A stretch of DNA of 23,201 nucleotides from Lachnospiraceae bacterium (lineage in GTDB: Bacteria; Bacillota_A; Clostridia; Lachnospirales; Lachnospiraceae). Shown piece after piece: positions 1 to 6,960 of this stretch. The position numbers were made by a program, and so were the translations under genes. Location: contig JAFOYH010000012.1 of assembly GCA_017391465.1 (NCBI GenBank), positions 1 to 23,201 of the forward strand, read 5' to 3'. Each line of letters begins with the position of its first letter. Position 1 is the stretch's first letter. The notes beneath the pieces were generated by a model. That model searched no databases. It saw only the letters and a program-made list of their open reading frames with translations, and had not been told where the DNA came from.

Positions 1-24
1 AAAAAAACATAGGAGGACGGTCCA

Positions 25-33
25 ATGAGATAA
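25..33 (+). other. Two-codon minigene (Met-Arg-stop) with strong ribosome site
   Basis: An AGGAGG ribosome site (11-16) sits exactly 8 bases before ATG AGA TAA. The 17-base stretch aggaggacggtccaatg (11-27) recurs identically at 1252-1268, where it also starts a two-codon ORF. It belongs to the first copy of the minigene/heptapeptide element, whose 5' part lies outside the window. That it is translated is inference from the ribosome site and its repetition. Confidence 0.5.
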
Positions 34-67
34 GTAATTGGAATCCAAAAACAAAATAATTGAAAGC

Positions 68-139
68 GAGGTTATATAGTGAAACTTTCTATCATTCATT
101 AACAGGGCTATCTGATAAAAAAATTAGTCAGATAGCCCT
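68..139 (+). repeat. Heptapeptide-hairpin element, copy 1
   Basis: This 72-base unit matches 1435-1504. The first 20 bases (gaggttatatagtgaaactt) are identical in both copies, then comes a diverged stretch, then a perfect 12-bp stem: AGGGCTATCTGA at 104-115 pairs with TCAGATAGCCCT at 128-139. The stems are identical in the two copies but the loops differ in length (12 and 10 bases) and sequence. The hairpin is followed by A-rich, not T-rich, DNA on the plus strand, so it does not look like an ordinary intrinsic terminator. Confidence 0.8.
79..102 (+). CDS. Seven-codon leader-like ORF, MKLSIIH
   Basis: GTG start 7 bases after GAGG (68-71); codons read M-K-L-S-I-I-H then TAA. The second copy at 1446-1469 reads M-K-L-N-I-I-H then TGA. 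Between the copies one codon changes Ser to Asn, one Ile codon changes synonymously (ATC/ATT) and the stop changes from TAA to TGA while frame and length are kept, which suggests that the peptide or its translation matters. The stop ends one base before the 12-bp stem, so a terminating ribosome would cover the left arm of the hairpin. Function unknown; a leader peptide is the simplest reading. Confidence 0.55.
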   Translation: MKLSIIH

Positions 140-158
140 AAAATTATGCCCGAATTTA

Positions 159-167
159 TGATATGAT
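159..167 (+). promoter_or_regulatory. Extended -10 promoter of the EamA transporter
   Basis: TGA followed by TATGAT forms an extended -10 box about 30 bases before the start codon. No good -35 box is present. Transcription would begin near 174, after the hairpin of copy 1, giving a short leader. Confidence 0.4.
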
Positions 168-196
168 AATAAAAGATCAAATCGGGGGACAAAGAT

Positions 197-1036
197 ATGA
201 TGTATTTAATATTAGCGATAGCAAGCAGTGCAATGGTATCTGTTTGTATGCGATTGAGTGAAAAACACGTAAATAATGAAATGGGAATGTTTACGGCGAA
301 TTATGCCGTTTGCATAGTTTTGTCCTTTTTTTATTTGAAACAGATTCCAACAGGAAATGAAGCACATGCTTTGTTATGGATGCTGTTTTTAGGAATTTTA
401 AGCGGAATTTTATATCTTGTATCTTTTGTGGTCATGAAAGTCAATATGAAACACAATGGGATTGTACTTACATCGACATTCATGAAATTAGGTGTTCTCA
501 TCCCAACATTGATGGCTGTTTTCGTTTTTGGAGAAACTCCGGGATGGGCACGTGTATGTGGAATCCTCTTAGCTATCATTGCCATTATCACAATTCATTT
601 TGAAAAAGATTCTGTACAGGCAGGAAGTCGAAAAAGCTTGTTAATTGGATTGCTGATTTTAAGTGGTTTTACAGATGCAATGGCAAATATTTATGAACAG
701 GTAGGGGACGTATCGTTAAAAGATGGATATCTGTTGATAACATTTTTGGCTGCTTTTTTCTGTGCTTTGATTTTAGCGCTACATGGAAAAACAAAGATTG
801 GAATGAAAGATGTGTTCTTTGGATTTTTGATCGGTATTCCTAATTATTTTTCGGCTCGGTTTTTATTATGGGCATTAGGTCAAATGGATGCAGTGTTAGT
901 TTATCCAATGTATAGCATTGGTACGATTATTGCAGTAACATTGGTTGGTGTTTTATTCTTTAAAGAAAAGCTAAGCAAAAAGAAAGTGATCGCATTGGGA
1001 ATGATTGGAATTGCTTTATGTTTGCTAAATGTCTGA
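197..1036 (+). CDS. EamA/DMT-superfamily transporter
   Basis: A 279-residue, almost wholly hydrophobic protein with about ten predicted membrane segments in two halves, the size and pattern of drug/metabolite transporters of the EamA type. The first half ends with a charged linker near residues 133-145 and the second half repeats the five-helix pattern, finishing with a typical short FFKEKLSKKK loop before the last helix. The substrate cannot be told; family members export amino acids, metabolites or drugs. GGGGGA (184-189) lies 7 bases before the ATG; a second ATG follows at once and either could be used. It follows the hairpin of the copy 1 element by 57 bases. No clear terminator is seen after it. 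Confidence 0.85.
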   Translation: MMYLILAIASSAMVSVCMRLSEKHVNNEMGMFTANYAVCIVLSFFYLKQIPTGNEAHALLWMLFLGILSGILYLVSFVVMKVNMKHNGIVLTSTFMKLGVLIPTLMAVFVFGETPGWARVCGILLAIIAIITIHFEKDSVQAGSRKSLLIGLLILSGFTDAMANIYEQVGDVSLKDGYLLITFLAAFFCALILALHGKTKIGMKDVFFGFLIGIPNYFSARFLLWALGQMDAVLVYPMYSIGTIIAVTLVGVLFFKEKLSKKKVIALGMIGIALCLLNV

Positions 1037-1137
1037 TATAAATAAATGCTTTTTGTGATTTGTGTGAAAAATACAGAATAATAAGCGAAAATTAACAGAA
1101 AAAAATAAAAAAGTAAAATGAAAATCAGAAAAGAATA

Positions 1138-1166
1138 TTGACAAATGAATAAATGTATAGTACAAT
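1138..1166 (+). promoter_or_regulatory. Consensus sigma-A promoter of the minigene RNA
   Basis: TTGACA (1138-1143), a 17-base spacer and TACAAT (1161-1166) form one of the best promoters in the window. It does not precede a conventional gene: the first products downstream are minigenes, and the next full gene starts about 500 bases later with its own promoter. Predicted start of transcription is near 1173. Confidence 0.8.
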
Positions 1167-1213
1167 AAAAACATCAAAAGAAGAGAAAACTTCTCAAACA
1201 GGAGGACAATCCA

Positions 1214-1222
1214 ATGAAATAG
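1214..1222 (+). other. Two-codon minigene (Met-Lys-stop)
   Basis: AGGAGG (1200-1205), an 8-base spacer, then ATG AAA TAG. The ribosome site and spacer differ from the copies at 11 and 1252 only at two bases (ACAATCCA instead of ACGGTCCA). Both spacing and the short length are the same as in the other two-codon units. Confidence 0.5.
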
Positions 1223-1265
1223 ATATTTCATTTCCGATTAAAATCAAAAGCAGGAGGACGGTCCA

Positions 1266-1274
1266 ATGGCATAG
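1266..1274 (+). other. Two-codon minigene (Met-Ala-stop)
   Basis: AGGAGG (1252-1257), an 8-base spacer, then ATG GCA TAG, 52 bases after the Met-Lys minigene. The upstream 17 bases are identical to those of the Met-Arg unit at 11-27, but the codons and following DNA differ, so what is conserved is the initiation region. Confidence 0.5.
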
Positions 1275-1348
1275 TTTATTCTAAGATAAAAGTGAGAATC
1301 TCTATAAGAGTTTACATAGATACATCTAAGTAAAGGAGGAGATTTTAT

Positions 1349-1369
1349 ATGGGAGGAAGAGATCCATAG
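1349..1369 (+). CDS. Six-codon ORF, MGGRDP
   Basis: AAAGGAGG (1332-1339) precedes ATG by 9 bases; codons read M-G-G-R-D-P then TAG. It has a different spacer from the two-codon units and no match in copy 1, where the corresponding region is absent: the first copy goes from the Met-Arg unit directly to the heptapeptide ORF. Translation is likely from the ribosome site, function unknown. Confidence 0.4.
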   Translation: MGGRDP

Positions 1370-1434
1370 TACTCCAGAAAAAAGGATTAACCAGAAGGTT
1401 AAGGAGAGAAGATTAAAGGTAAATAAAAGAAAGA

Positions 1435-1504
1435 GAGGTTATATAGTGAAACTTAATATTATTCATTGAAAGGGCTATCTGAAAAGAATGAATCAGATAG
1501 CCCT
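1435..1504 (+). repeat. Heptapeptide-hairpin element, copy 2
   Basis: Second copy of the unit at 68-139. The left stem is 1471-1482, the 10-base loop 1483-1492 and the right stem 1493-1504. The distance from stop codon to stem (one base) is the same in both copies. Beyond the hairpin the two loci share no obvious sequence. Confidence 0.8.
1446..1469 (+). CDS. Seven-codon leader-like ORF, MKLNIIH
   Basis: GTG start 7 bases after GAGG (1435-1438), ending in TGA one base before the 12-bp stem. It pairs with the ORF at 79-102 (MKLSIIH). It is the last of four small ORFs on the predicted RNA starting near 1173. Confidence 0.55.
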   Translation: MKLNIIH

Positions 1505-1539
1505 AAAAAATTGTCTAAAGAAGGATAGAATAAAAAGTT

Positions 1540-1568
1540 TTGACAGTCTTTTTATTTAATGTTAGTAT
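1540..1568 (+). promoter_or_regulatory. Promoter of the sugar-kinase gene
   Basis: TTGACA (1540-1545), a 17-base spacer and TAGTAT (1563-1568). Predicted start near 1575, ahead of the leader terminator at 1597-1628. Confidence 0.65.
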
Positions 1569-1596
1569 TAAGTGTACGATTTTAATGTGAAATGAT

Positions 1597-1628
1597 AACC
1601 GTTCAGTTTGTGCTGAATCGGTTTTTTT
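1597..1628 (+). terminator. Leader terminator between promoter and kinase gene
   Basis: AACCGTTCAG (1597-1606) pairs with CTGAATCGGTT (1613-1623) with one bulged base, followed by seven T. It lies after the promoter at 1540-1568 and about 40 bases before the kinase start, so it would stop most transcripts from that promoter unless overcome. No known riboswitch, T-box or antiterminator partner is visible in the short leader of about 22 bases. Confidence 0.7.
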
Positions 1629-1666
1629 ATGTTTAGAAAAGCGAAAAAACAGGGGGATACATTTTT

Positions 1667-2809
1667 ATGACACAGAAGGAACGAGCAAGAATTGAAAAAA
1701 TTGCTGAGAACTTCCAGTTTAAAGGAACATTAGTGGATATACGACCATGGGGGAATGGGCATATCAATGATACATATTTAATGGGATTTGAGATTGATAA
1801 TAAAGAATGTGTTCGTTATATTCTTCAGAGAATTAATAAAAATGTATTTCCGAAACCGGAAGAAGTTATGGAGAATGTTGTAAATGTAACAACGCATCTT
1901 CATAAAAAGATTGTTGAAAATGGTGGAGATCCTTATAGAGAAACGTTGAATATTATTCCTGCAAAATCGGGTATGTCTTATTATAAAGAATCTGATGAAA
2001 ATTATTGGCGTGCTATGATTTTTATTACAGACGCATCAAGTCATGATGTGGCAGAGAATGCAGAAGAGTTTTACCAGAGTGCGGTAGCCTTTGGAAGGTT
2101 TCAGAGTTTACTGGCAGATTTTCCAGCTGAAGAATTGCATGAAACGATCAAGAACTTTCACAATACAAAAAGTCGATTTGACACATTTAAAAAAGCATTG
2201 GAAGAAGATGTGGCAGATAGAGCAAAGTATGTCAAAGATGAGATTCAGTTCGTTTTGGATCGTGAAAAGGATGCCAGTTATTTTGTAGATCTTATTGATA
2301 AACACGAGGTACCCATTCGAGTGACGCATAATGATACAAAATTGAATAACATTATGATCGATAATCAGACGCATGAAGGTATTTGTGTAATCGATCTGGA
2401 TACGACCATGCCTGGGCTTGCCATGTATGATTTTGGTGATTCTATTCGTTTTGGTGCAAGTACAGGTGAAGAAGATGAAAAAGATTTAAGCAAGATCAGC
2501 TGCAGTATGGAACTTTTTGAAGCCTATACAAAAGGTTTTATTGAAGGTTGTGATGGAAAACTGACAGAAAAAGAGATTGAATTATTACCAATGGGAGCGA
2601 AGGTCATCACATACGAATGTGGCATGCGTTTTTTGACAGACTATCTCCAAAATGATGTGTATTTTAAAACATCGCGTAAAGAACATAATCTGGATCGAGC
2701 ACGTACCCAATTTAAGCTGGTGGCAGATATGGAGAAAAAATGGAATCAGATGCAGTCCATTGTAAAAAAATATAATAAAAAATCGAAAATAAAATATCAT
2801 CGTAGTTGA
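1667..2809 (+). CDS. nahK: N-acetylhexosamine 1-kinase-like phosphotransferase
   Basis: A 380-residue cytoplasmic kinase of the aminoglycoside phosphotransferase/choline kinase fold. The N-terminal GNGHINDTYL (29-38) and the LQRINKNVFPKPEEVM stretch (53-68), the catalytic loop THNDTKLNN with Asp223, the metal-binding IDLDT (Asp243/Asp245) and the later DFGDSIRFGAST and ECGMRFL blocks closely match bifidobacterial N-acetylhexosamine 1-kinase, as recalled. That enzyme makes GlcNAc-1-P or GalNAc-1-P from ATP in host-glycan salvage. The usual partners of that pathway (lacto-N-biose phosphorylase, epimerase) are not in the window, so the exact sugar is inferred. It starts at ATG with AGGGGG just upstream, has its own promoter and leader terminator, and is followed by a terminator. 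Confidence 0.8.
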   Translation: MTQKERARIEKIAENFQFKGTLVDIRPWGNGHINDTYLMGFEIDNKECVRYILQRINKNVFPKPEEVMENVVNVTTHLHKKIVENGGDPYRETLNIIPAKSGMSYYKESDENYWRAMIFITDASSHDVAENAEEFYQSAVAFGRFQSLLADFPAEELHETIKNFHNTKSRFDTFKKALEEDVADRAKYVKDEIQFVLDREKDASYFVDLIDKHEVPIRVTHNDTKLNNIMIDNQTHEGICVIDLDTTMPGLAMYDFGDSIRFGASTGEEDEKDLSKISCSMELFEAYTKGFIEGCDGKLTEKEIELLPMGAKVITYECGMRFLTDYLQNDVYFKTSRKEHNLDRARTQFKLVADMEKKWNQMQSIVKKYNKKSKIKYHRS

Positions 2810-2824
2810 GAAATGATGTGAAAA

Positions 2825-2862
2825 GGCTGAAAGATTGAGCAAACAATCTTCCAGTCTTTTTT
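2825..2862 (+). terminator. Terminator of the kinase gene
   Basis: GGCTGAAAGATT (2825-2836) pairs with AATCTTCCAGTC (2845-2856) with one mismatch and a G-T pair; six T follow. Confidence 0.85.
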
Positions 2863-2863
2863 A

Positions 2864-2892
2864 TTGATTCTAAGATGAGCGAATGATACAAT
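2864..2892 (+). promoter_or_regulatory. Promoter of the acetamidase operon
   Basis: TTGATT (2864-2869), a 17-base spacer and TACAAT (2887-2892), with TGA just before the -10 box. It starts immediately after the kinase terminator. Confidence 0.7.
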
Positions 2893-2920
2893 AGGGATAA
2901 ATTAGCAAGGGGGGATTTGC

Positions 2921-3799
2921 ATGATCATAAAAGATCAAAGTATTTTTTCTTTAGGCACAGACAAAGAAAGGGCGATTCATGTTCAGACAGGTGAAGTTAT
3001 TGAGATATATACAAAAGATTGTTTTGATAATCAGGTAACGACAGAAGATTATGAGATGCTTGGTTTTGACTGGAGTCATGTGAATCCGGCAACAGGTCCT
3101 CTTTATATTGAAAGTGCTAAACAAGGTAATGTATTAAAAGTAGAAATTTTAAATATTGAAATGGATGAATATGGAACGATGTGCGCTATGCCGGAAGAAG
3201 GAGTCCTTGGTAGCGATGTAAAAGAGAGCACATTTAAGAAAGTTAGAGTTCAGGACGGCATCTGTTATTTTAATAATTTAAGTCTTCCCATCCGTCCGAT
3301 GATCGGTGTTATTGGTGTTGCTCCCCAATCGGATTCGATACCAACCGGAACACCGGATTCTCATGGCGGTAATATGGATAATGCGAAGATAACCACGGGA
3401 ACCATACTGTATCTTCCGGTTTTCCATGATGGTGCTTATTTTGCCTGTGGAGATGTGCATGCAGCCATGGGTGATGGTGAAGTTATGGGTACTGGGGTAG
3501 AGATTGCGGCTAAGATTACGCTGCGATTTGAAGTCATTGAAAATATATCTATAGAAAACCCGCGTCTCGAAGATGACACATATATTTATACCATCGCTTC
3601 CGATGAAGATATGGAAAAAGCCATTTATGTGGCAACAAAAGATATGTGCAGAGTATTAGAAAAGCATTTGGGGTATACTATGAACGATGCAGGAATGCTT
3701 ATGAGTCTTTGCGGCAATCTTGAGATTTGTCAGGTAGTCGATCCCAAAAAAACAGTTCGCATGGGAATTCCAAAAACTGTATGCGACAAAATATTATAA
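2921..3799 (+). CDS. Acetamidase/formamidase family amidohydrolase
   Basis: A 292-residue protein with the hallmark blocks of the FmdA/AmdA family: NPATGP (55-60), PIRPMIGVIGVAP (123-135), TGTPDSHGGNMDN (142-154) and CGDVHAAMGDGEVMGTGVE (176-194), which holds the metal-binding Asp/His positions. Family members hydrolyse small amides such as formamide or acetamide to ammonia and the acid in the cytoplasm; the true substrate here is not known. Length is normal. A long G-rich ribosome site (AAGGGGGGAT) precedes the ATG. Only 40 bases, without a terminator or clear promoter, separate it from the lipoprotein gene, so it may head the 2921-7991 unit. Confidence 0.88.
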   Translation: MIIKDQSIFSLGTDKERAIHVQTGEVIEIYTKDCFDNQVTTEDYEMLGFDWSHVNPATGPLYIESAKQGNVLKVEILNIEMDEYGTMCAMPEEGVLGSDVKESTFKKVRVQDGICYFNNLSLPIRPMIGVIGVAPQSDSIPTGTPDSHGGNMDNAKITTGTILYLPVFHDGAYFACGDVHAAMGDGEVMGTGVEIAAKITLRFEVIENISIENPRLEDDTYIYTIASDEDMEKAIYVATKDMCRVLEKHLGYTMNDAGMLMSLCGNLEICQVVDPKKTVRMGIPKTVCDKIL

Positions 3800-3839
3800 A
3801 TCATATTGAAAATATGGGGAAATAAGGAGAAAACAAAAT

Positions 3840-4421
3840 ATGAAAAAAATTATGGCAATCGTTTGTGCCGTTGTTATGGCATTGACATGTGCAGCATGTG
3901 GCGGAACAGGGAATAATGGTCCGTCTGCAGAAACAGAAAAAGCAGAAATTGCTTCTTGTGAAGATCTTTTAAATCAGGTATGGAACACATTTGCAGAAGA
4001 TGAAAAATTTGCAGCTATGGGCGGCGATATGAACAACACTGTTGATGGCGCTGCTGGGAATTTTGATCTTGCAGATACAGAAAATTTAATATATATGCTT
4101 CATATTCCTGAAGAAAATATAGCACAGATGGATGAAGCTGCATCTTTGATTCATATGATGAATGCCAATACATTTACAGGTGCCGCTTTTCATTTAGAGA
4201 ATAGCGATGATGTTGATGTTTTTGTAGAGTCACTGAAAGAGAATATCATGGGGACACAGTGGATGTGCGGATTCCCGGATACGTTGAATATTTTTGTTGT
4301 CAATGGTGAATATGTTGTATCTGCTTTTGGTAATGCAGACATTATGGAAAACTTTAAGACAAAACTAAACGAAGTATTTGGTGACAGTGCAGTTATCGTT
4401 GTAGAGGAAAGTTTAATTTAA
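3840..4421 (+). CDS. Small lipoprotein preceding the MBOAT gene
   Basis: A 193-residue protein with a signal sequence (MKK, then a hydrophobic stretch to about residue 17) ending in CAAC-GG, where Cys20 is the likely lipidated residue. The -3 position is Cys rather than Leu, so the lipobox is imperfect; Cys17 is an alternative. A polar linker follows and then a single acidic domain of about 160 residues. I recall related proteins beside MBOAT genes in Clostridia, sometimes labelled 'bacteriocin transport accessory protein', a name that says little; treat the function as unknown. Its stop overlaps the MBOAT start by one base (TAATG), so the two are translationally coupled, and a role at the membrane with the acyltransferase is inferred. 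AAGGAG precedes the ATG. Confidence 0.75.
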   Translation: MKKIMAIVCAVVMALTCAACGGTGNNGPSAETEKAEIASCEDLLNQVWNTFAEDEKFAAMGGDMNNTVDGAAGNFDLADTENLIYMLHIPEENIAQMDEAASLIHMMNANTFTGAAFHLENSDDVDVFVESLKENIMGTQWMCGFPDTLNIFVVNGEYVVSAFGNADIMENFKTKLNEVFGDSAVIVVEESLI

Positions 4422-5851
4422 TGTTATTTTCAAGTTTAACGTTTTTATATTACTTTCTGCCGTTAACTTTGATTTTCTATTTGATTGTTCCCAAACATAT
4501 GAAAAATGGGACGCTTTTGATAGCAAGTTTGATTTTTTATGCCTGGGGAGAACCCAAATATGTATTGCTTATGATGGTTTCAATCATCGTCGGGTATATT
4601 GCCGGACGATTGATTGAAACTTTTTATGATAAGCGTTATTCAAAGTATATTTTGGCAGCTGCCATCCTTATTCATTTAGGATGTTTTGTTTATTTTAAAT
4701 ATACGGATTTTATTCTGGAAAATATGAACCGATGGATCGGAACGGAATTTTCAATGATTAAGATTGTTTTGCCGATTGGAATAAGTTTTTATACATTTCA
4801 GATTTTAAGCTATGAAATCGATGTTTATCGCGGTAAGATACAATCTCAAAAAAATATAATCCGATTGGCAACGTACATTGCTATGTTTCCACAGCTGATC
4901 GCAGGACCGATTGTTCGTTATTCCGATATTGAAGAACAATTAGGGGAACGCGATGGGATTTCTTTAGCCTGTTTAACGGGGAAAGCATTAAATGGCATAG
5001 ATGATGTTGCTTACGGTTTCCGACGTTTTATTTTGGGACTAGGAAAAAAAGTTTTGATTGCAAATACACTTGGTGAATTGTGTGAAGTTGTAAAAGTATC
5101 GAATGACCTTTCGGTGTTATATCTTTGGTTATATGCAGTGGCATTTACTTTGCATATATACTATGATTTTTCAGGATACAGTGACATGGCCATTGGATTG
5201 GGAAGAATCTTTGGCTTTCGTTTTATGGAAAATTTTAATTATCCCTATATATCCAAAAGTGTGACAGAGTTCTGGAGACGCTGGCATATGTCTTTAAGTC
5301 AGTGGTTTAGAGATTATGTTTATATTCCATTGGGTGGAAACCGATGTTCAAAGGGACGCTGGCTGATGAATATTGGTTTTGTTTGGTTTTTGACAGGATT
5401 ATGGCATGGTGCAGAATGGAATTTTGCCTTATGGGGACTTTATTTTGCAGTTATATTGATTCTTGAAAAACTATGGATTGGAAAATGGCTTGAAAAGCAT
5501 ATGATTGTTGGTCATGTCTATACCTGTTTGATGATTATCGTTGGCTTCGTTTTATTTAATGCAGCGAATCTTTCGGAAGCCGCAAGTTTTCTGGGAGGCA
5601 TGTTTGGTATCGGCAATTATCCAATCGTGTCTATGGAATTTAATTATTATTTTAAGAGTTTCGCTGTGACCCTTGTGATTGCTTTGATCGGTGCAACACC
5701 TATAGTTTCGCATGTTGCCAGAAAGATTGAAAAACATATAGGAAATAAAACAGTCTATATCGAACTTGTCTGTTTGATCGCGATTATGCTTTTATCAACA
5801 GCCAGTCTGGTGGATGGTTCTTTTAATCCATTTTTGTATTTTAGATTTTAA
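4421..5851 (+). CDS. MBOAT family O-acyltransferase
   Basis: A 476-residue polytopic membrane protein of the AlgI/DltB/PatA type. Seen are LPIGISFYTFQ (117-127), AMFPQLIAGPIVRY (154-167), YYDFSGYSDMAIGLG (247-261), FWRRWHMSLSQWFRDYVYIP (284-303) and the catalytic GLWHGAEWNF block with His329; the C-terminus ends in the usual FNPFLYFRF. Such proteins carry acyl groups, commonly acetyl, across the membrane onto polysaccharide, peptidoglycan or teichoic acid. The partner gene directly downstream encodes a DHHW/AlgX-like extracytoplasmic protein, the normal pairing. Start overlaps the lipoprotein stop; gap to the next gene is 14 bases. Confidence 0.93.
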   Translation: MLFSSLTFLYYFLPLTLIFYLIVPKHMKNGTLLIASLIFYAWGEPKYVLLMMVSIIVGYIAGRLIETFYDKRYSKYILAAAILIHLGCFVYFKYTDFILENMNRWIGTEFSMIKIVLPIGISFYTFQILSYEIDVYRGKIQSQKNIIRLATYIAMFPQLIAGPIVRYSDIEEQLGERDGISLACLTGKALNGIDDVAYGFRRFILGLGKKVLIANTLGELCEVVKVSNDLSVLYLWLYAVAFTLHIYYDFSGYSDMAIGLGRIFGFRFMENFNYPYISKSVTEFWRRWHMSLSQWFRDYVYIPLGGNRCSKGRWLMNIGFVWFLTGLWHGAEWNFALWGLYFAVILILEKLWIGKWLEKHMIVGHVYTCLMIIVGFVLFNAANLSEAASFLGGMFGIGNYPIVSMEFNYYFKSFAVTLVIALIGATPIVSHVARKIEKHIGNKTVYIELVCLIAIMLLSTASLVDGSFNPFLYFRF

Positions 5852-5865
5852 AAGAAGAAGGTGTT

Positions 5866-6960
5866 ATGGTGAGAAAAAATCACATATTGATATTGAGTTT
5901 GCTTATATTTCTTGCTGTGGCATCTTGTATTGTATGGCTAAAGCCTATGGACGATTTTTCAGACAGTGAACGCAGAACGTTAAAACAGTTTCCGGAAGTT
6001 TCTCTGAAAGAAGTGATATCCGGTGATTTTATGTCTGATTTTGAAAGTTATGTGACAGACCAGTTCCCGGCACGCGATCGTTTTCGCAAGCTGAAGTCTT
6101 TCTTTTCAAGCAAAATTCTTGGGCAGAAAGATGTTCATGATATTTATATTGTGGATGAATATGCAAGCAAGATAGAATATCCGTTGAATGAAGATAACGT
6201 GGAGCGGGCTGTTTGGCGGTTTCGGTATGTATATGACAAATATATGAAGGATGCCGATATATCGACATATTATGCTATTATTCCGGATAAAAATTACTTT
6301 CTTGCAGAAGCCAATGGATACCTTTCAATGAACTATGAGCAATTATTTGAAATTGTTCGAAATGGCTTAAATGGAATGAAGGAAATAGTCATTGCGGATC
6401 TGTTAAGTATTGAGGACTACTATAAAACAGATAGTCACTGGAGACAGGAACAGATTCTGGATGTTTCAAACCGTATTTTAGAAGTCATGGGAAATAATGC
6501 ATCGGTTGAATATGATTTACAAACATTGGATGTTCCGTTCTATGGTGTGTATGCCGGTCAGTACGGATCGACTATGGATTTCGAATCGATGTTATATTAT
6601 ACCAATCCTATGTTAGAGAATTGTACGGTTTATGATTATGAGACGGATCAGACAGGAAAGATTTACGACATGGATAAAGGGCATGGAAAAGATCCTTACG
6701 AGCTGTTTTTATCGGGGCCAAAATCATTATTGACGATTGAGAATCCAAATGGATTATCCGATAAAGAACTCATCATTTTCCGTGATTCTTTCGGCAGCAG
6801 TATGGCTCCGTTATTGGTCGAAGGTTATGCAAAGATGACCCTTGTGGATATTCGGTATATTCATCCGGATGTTTTGGGGAAATATATAAATTTTGAAAAT
6901 CAGGATGTTCTCTTTTTATACAGTACATCCGTATTGAACAATGGGGATACAATAAAATGA
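5866..6960 (+). CDS. DHHW/AlgX-like extracytoplasmic acylation protein
   Basis: A 364-residue protein with one N-terminal membrane anchor (about residues 7-25) and a large outside domain. It shows the family's N-terminal block (SERRTLKQFPEV, 34-45), a TDSHW motif at 188-192 (the variant of DHHW) and an FRDSFGSSMAPLL block at 305-317, which is the second AlgX/SGNH-like active-site strip. Proteins of this family take the acyl group delivered by the MBOAT partner and transfer it to a glycan, so this is probably the outer half of the acylation machine. The target polymer is not indicated. The final TGA overlaps the next start by four bases (ATGA). Confidence 0.85.
   Translation: MVRKNHILILSLLIFLAVASCIVWLKPMDDFSDSERRTLKQFPEVSLKEVISGDFMSDFESYVTDQFPARDRFRKLKSFFSSKILGQKDVHDIYIVDEYASKIEYPLNEDNVERAVWRFRYVYDKYMKDADISTYYAIIPDKNYFLAEANGYLSMNYEQLFEIVRNGLNGMKEIVIADLLSIEDYYKTDSHWRQEQILDVSNRILEVMGNNASVEYDLQTLDVPFYGVYAGQYGSTMDFESMLYYTNPMLENCTVYDYETDQTGKIYDMDKGHGKDPYELFLSGPKSLLTIENPNGLSDKELIIFRDSFGSSMAPLLVEGYAKMTLVDIRYIHPDVLGKYINFENQDVLFLYSTSVLNNGDTIK

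Larger units (their letters stand above)
1173..1504 (+). ncRNA. Predicted ~330-nt RNA carrying minigenes, a heptapeptide ORF and a 3' hairpin
   Basis: From the promoter at 1138-1166 to the hairpin at 1471-1504 there is no conventional gene on the plus strand. The stretch holds a short hairpin (agaag/cttct, 1180-1195), then ORFs at 1214, 1266, 1349 and 1446, each behind a clear ribosome site. The stretch between 1370 and 1434 is purine-rich with several AGG triplets. The 3' end is uncertain because the hairpin lacks a U-tract; the RNA could run on toward the kinase gene. No known RNA family is recognised. The remaining part of the 1037-1666 spacer (1037-1137) is A/T-rich and shows nothing else. 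Confidence 0.5.

Noticed and set aside
104..139. 12-bp hairpin as a normal terminator
   Set aside because: No T-run follows on the plus strand in this copy or in 1471-1504, and only one to three T on the minus side; kept as a hairpin element.
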